Source: an uncultured Bacteroidota bacterium (GTDB lineage Bacteria > Bacteroidota > Bacteroidia > Chitinophagales > Chitinophagaceae). From it: a stretch of 9,171 nucleotides of DNA. Where the stretch lies: assembly GCA_903933995.1 (NCBI GenBank), contig CAIZMD010000279.1, positions 1 to 9,171 of the forward strand, read 5' to 3'. A program made the position numbers and the translations under genes. The first letter of the stretch is position 1. Each line of letters opens with the position of its first letter. Below the pieces are notes generated by a model. The model was not told the DNA's origin, did no database searches, and saw nothing but the letters and a program-made list of their open reading frames with translations. Of this stretch, positions 7,283 to 9,171 are shown piece by piece.

Positions 7283-7705
7283 ATGAACAGGAAAAAATTT
7301 TACATTTCAGGATTAGTTGGTGGCGTAGCTTCTTTTTTTGGAGGCTATTTAATTTATGGAATATTGTTTGCTGATGTTTTGGCAAAAAATGTCGGTTCCG
7401 CCACAGGAGTTTCCAGAACTCCAGAACAAATGGTTTGGTGGTCCCTAATTTTAGGAAGTGTGTTTATGTCCTTAACACTATCCTATATTTTCAACAAATG
7501 GTCCAAAGTAAATAAATTATTTGATGGCGCCTCCGATGGTGCTTTTATCAGTTTTTTAATTGCTGCTGGTTATGATTTTACTATCTATGGTAATTCCAAC
7601 CTGTATACATTAAACGGTACACTTATTGATATAGCGGCTGCCACTTTAATGGGTACTATTACGGGCGCCGTTGTTGGATGGATGAATGGACGATTAGAAA
7701 AATAA
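7283..7705 (+). CDS. Small four-helix membrane protein of unknown function
   Basis: A 140-residue protein that I cannot assign to a characterised family. Four hydrophobic segments are visible at about 7-30, 51-71, 84-101 and 112-134, with a basic N-terminus (MNRKK) that suggests a cytoplasmic start. Segments 1 and 4 carry the small-residue patterns expected of closely packed helices (GLVGGVASFFGGYLIYG; GTITGAVVGW). The loop between helices 1 and 2 is polar (SATGVSRTPEQM). The general look recalls small uncharacterised Bacteroidota membrane proteins and, more distantly, DUF1761-type proteins, which is only an impression. It is the only plus-strand gene, stands alone between a divergent region and a bidirectional terminator, and so is probably monocistronic. 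The ATG at 7283 is chosen because the first helix begins a few residues later. It is a real gene by length, composition and isolation. Confidence 0.8.
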   Translation: MNRKKFYISGLVGGVASFFGGYLIYGILFADVLAKNVGSATGVSRTPEQMVWWSLILGSVFMSLTLSYIFNKWSKVNKLFDGASDGAFISFLIAAGYDFTIYGNSNLYTLNGTLIDIAAATLMGTITGAVVGWMNGRLEK

Positions 7706-7754
7706 TCATCCATTGATTTTTATTAAACTTATTCAAGAGCCAGATATTAAAATA

Positions 7755-7784
7755 AAAAAGGCCCCGAGCAATCGGGGCCTTTTT
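7755..7784. terminator. Bidirectional intrinsic terminator between convergent genes
   Basis: A GC-rich eight-base-pair stem GGCCCCGA / TCGGGGCC (7760-7767 with 7772-7779) closes on a GCAA tetraloop of the GNRA type. It is flanked by five A on the left and five T on the right, so either strand gives a hairpin followed by a U run. It lies 50 bases after the plus-strand gene's stop and 21 bases after the aconitase stop read on the minus strand, where one shared terminator is expected. Confidence 0.92.
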
Positions 7785-7804
7785 GGTATGATTAAGTTAC
7801 TGAA

Positions 7805-9171
<1,367 letters not shown>

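Overview
The window comes from a Bacteroidota chromosome, plausibly family Chitinophagaceae (the family is inferred from overall gene flavour and AT-rich composition; no marker gene is present). Supporting signs are the lack of Shine-Dalgarno sequences, initiation sites in A/T-rich leaders, matches to the Bacteroidota -7 promoter box TAnnTTTG, a prolyl oligopeptidase carried as a lipoprotein, and a mitochondrial-type aconitase. It holds seven protein genes, two of them cut by the window edges. I found no tRNA, rRNA, CRISPR array, transposase or phage gene.

Left two thirds (1-6071, all minus strand): four genes in close head-to-tail order, probably one operon or overlapping transcription units. 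In transcription order they are a seven-helix DoxX-like membrane protein with a C-terminal soluble domain (6071-4764), a GH30 glycoside hydrolase (4692-3232), an IolW/YdgJ-type Gfo/Idh sugar or inositol dehydrogenase (3181-2138), and a secreted lipoprotein prolyl oligopeptidase lacking only its last few residues (2115 to the left edge). Gaps are 71, 50 and 22 bases once the real ATG starts are used. A -7 box lies in the 50-base gap, so the last two genes may also be transcribed separately. The set looks like a small envelope and nutrient-salvage cluster: one enzyme cleaves beta-glycosides, one oxidises a sugar or polyol, and one cleaves proline-containing peptides. There is no SusC/SusD pair, so it is not a classical polysaccharide utilisation locus in the part seen.

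Middle (6072-7282): a 219-base non-coding stretch densely packed with small hairpins lies between the DoxX-like gene and a secreted ChaN/Tiki-superfamily gene (7145-6291, minus). A 137-base divergent region then separates the ChaN gene from a plus-strand gene.

Right end (7283-9171): a small four-helix membrane protein of unknown function (7283-7705, plus) converges on the citric-acid-cycle aconitase (minus, entering from the right edge and ending at 7805). A strong bidirectional GC hairpin terminator lies between them.

The window is mostly ordinary housekeeping and accessory metabolism; I see no convincing new system. The points most worth a second look are the tandem-hairpin region (6131-6263), the Glu next to the catalytic Ser of the prolyl oligopeptidase, the altered nucleotide-binding and EKP motifs of the dehydrogenase, and the DoxX-like protein with its extra C-terminal domain.
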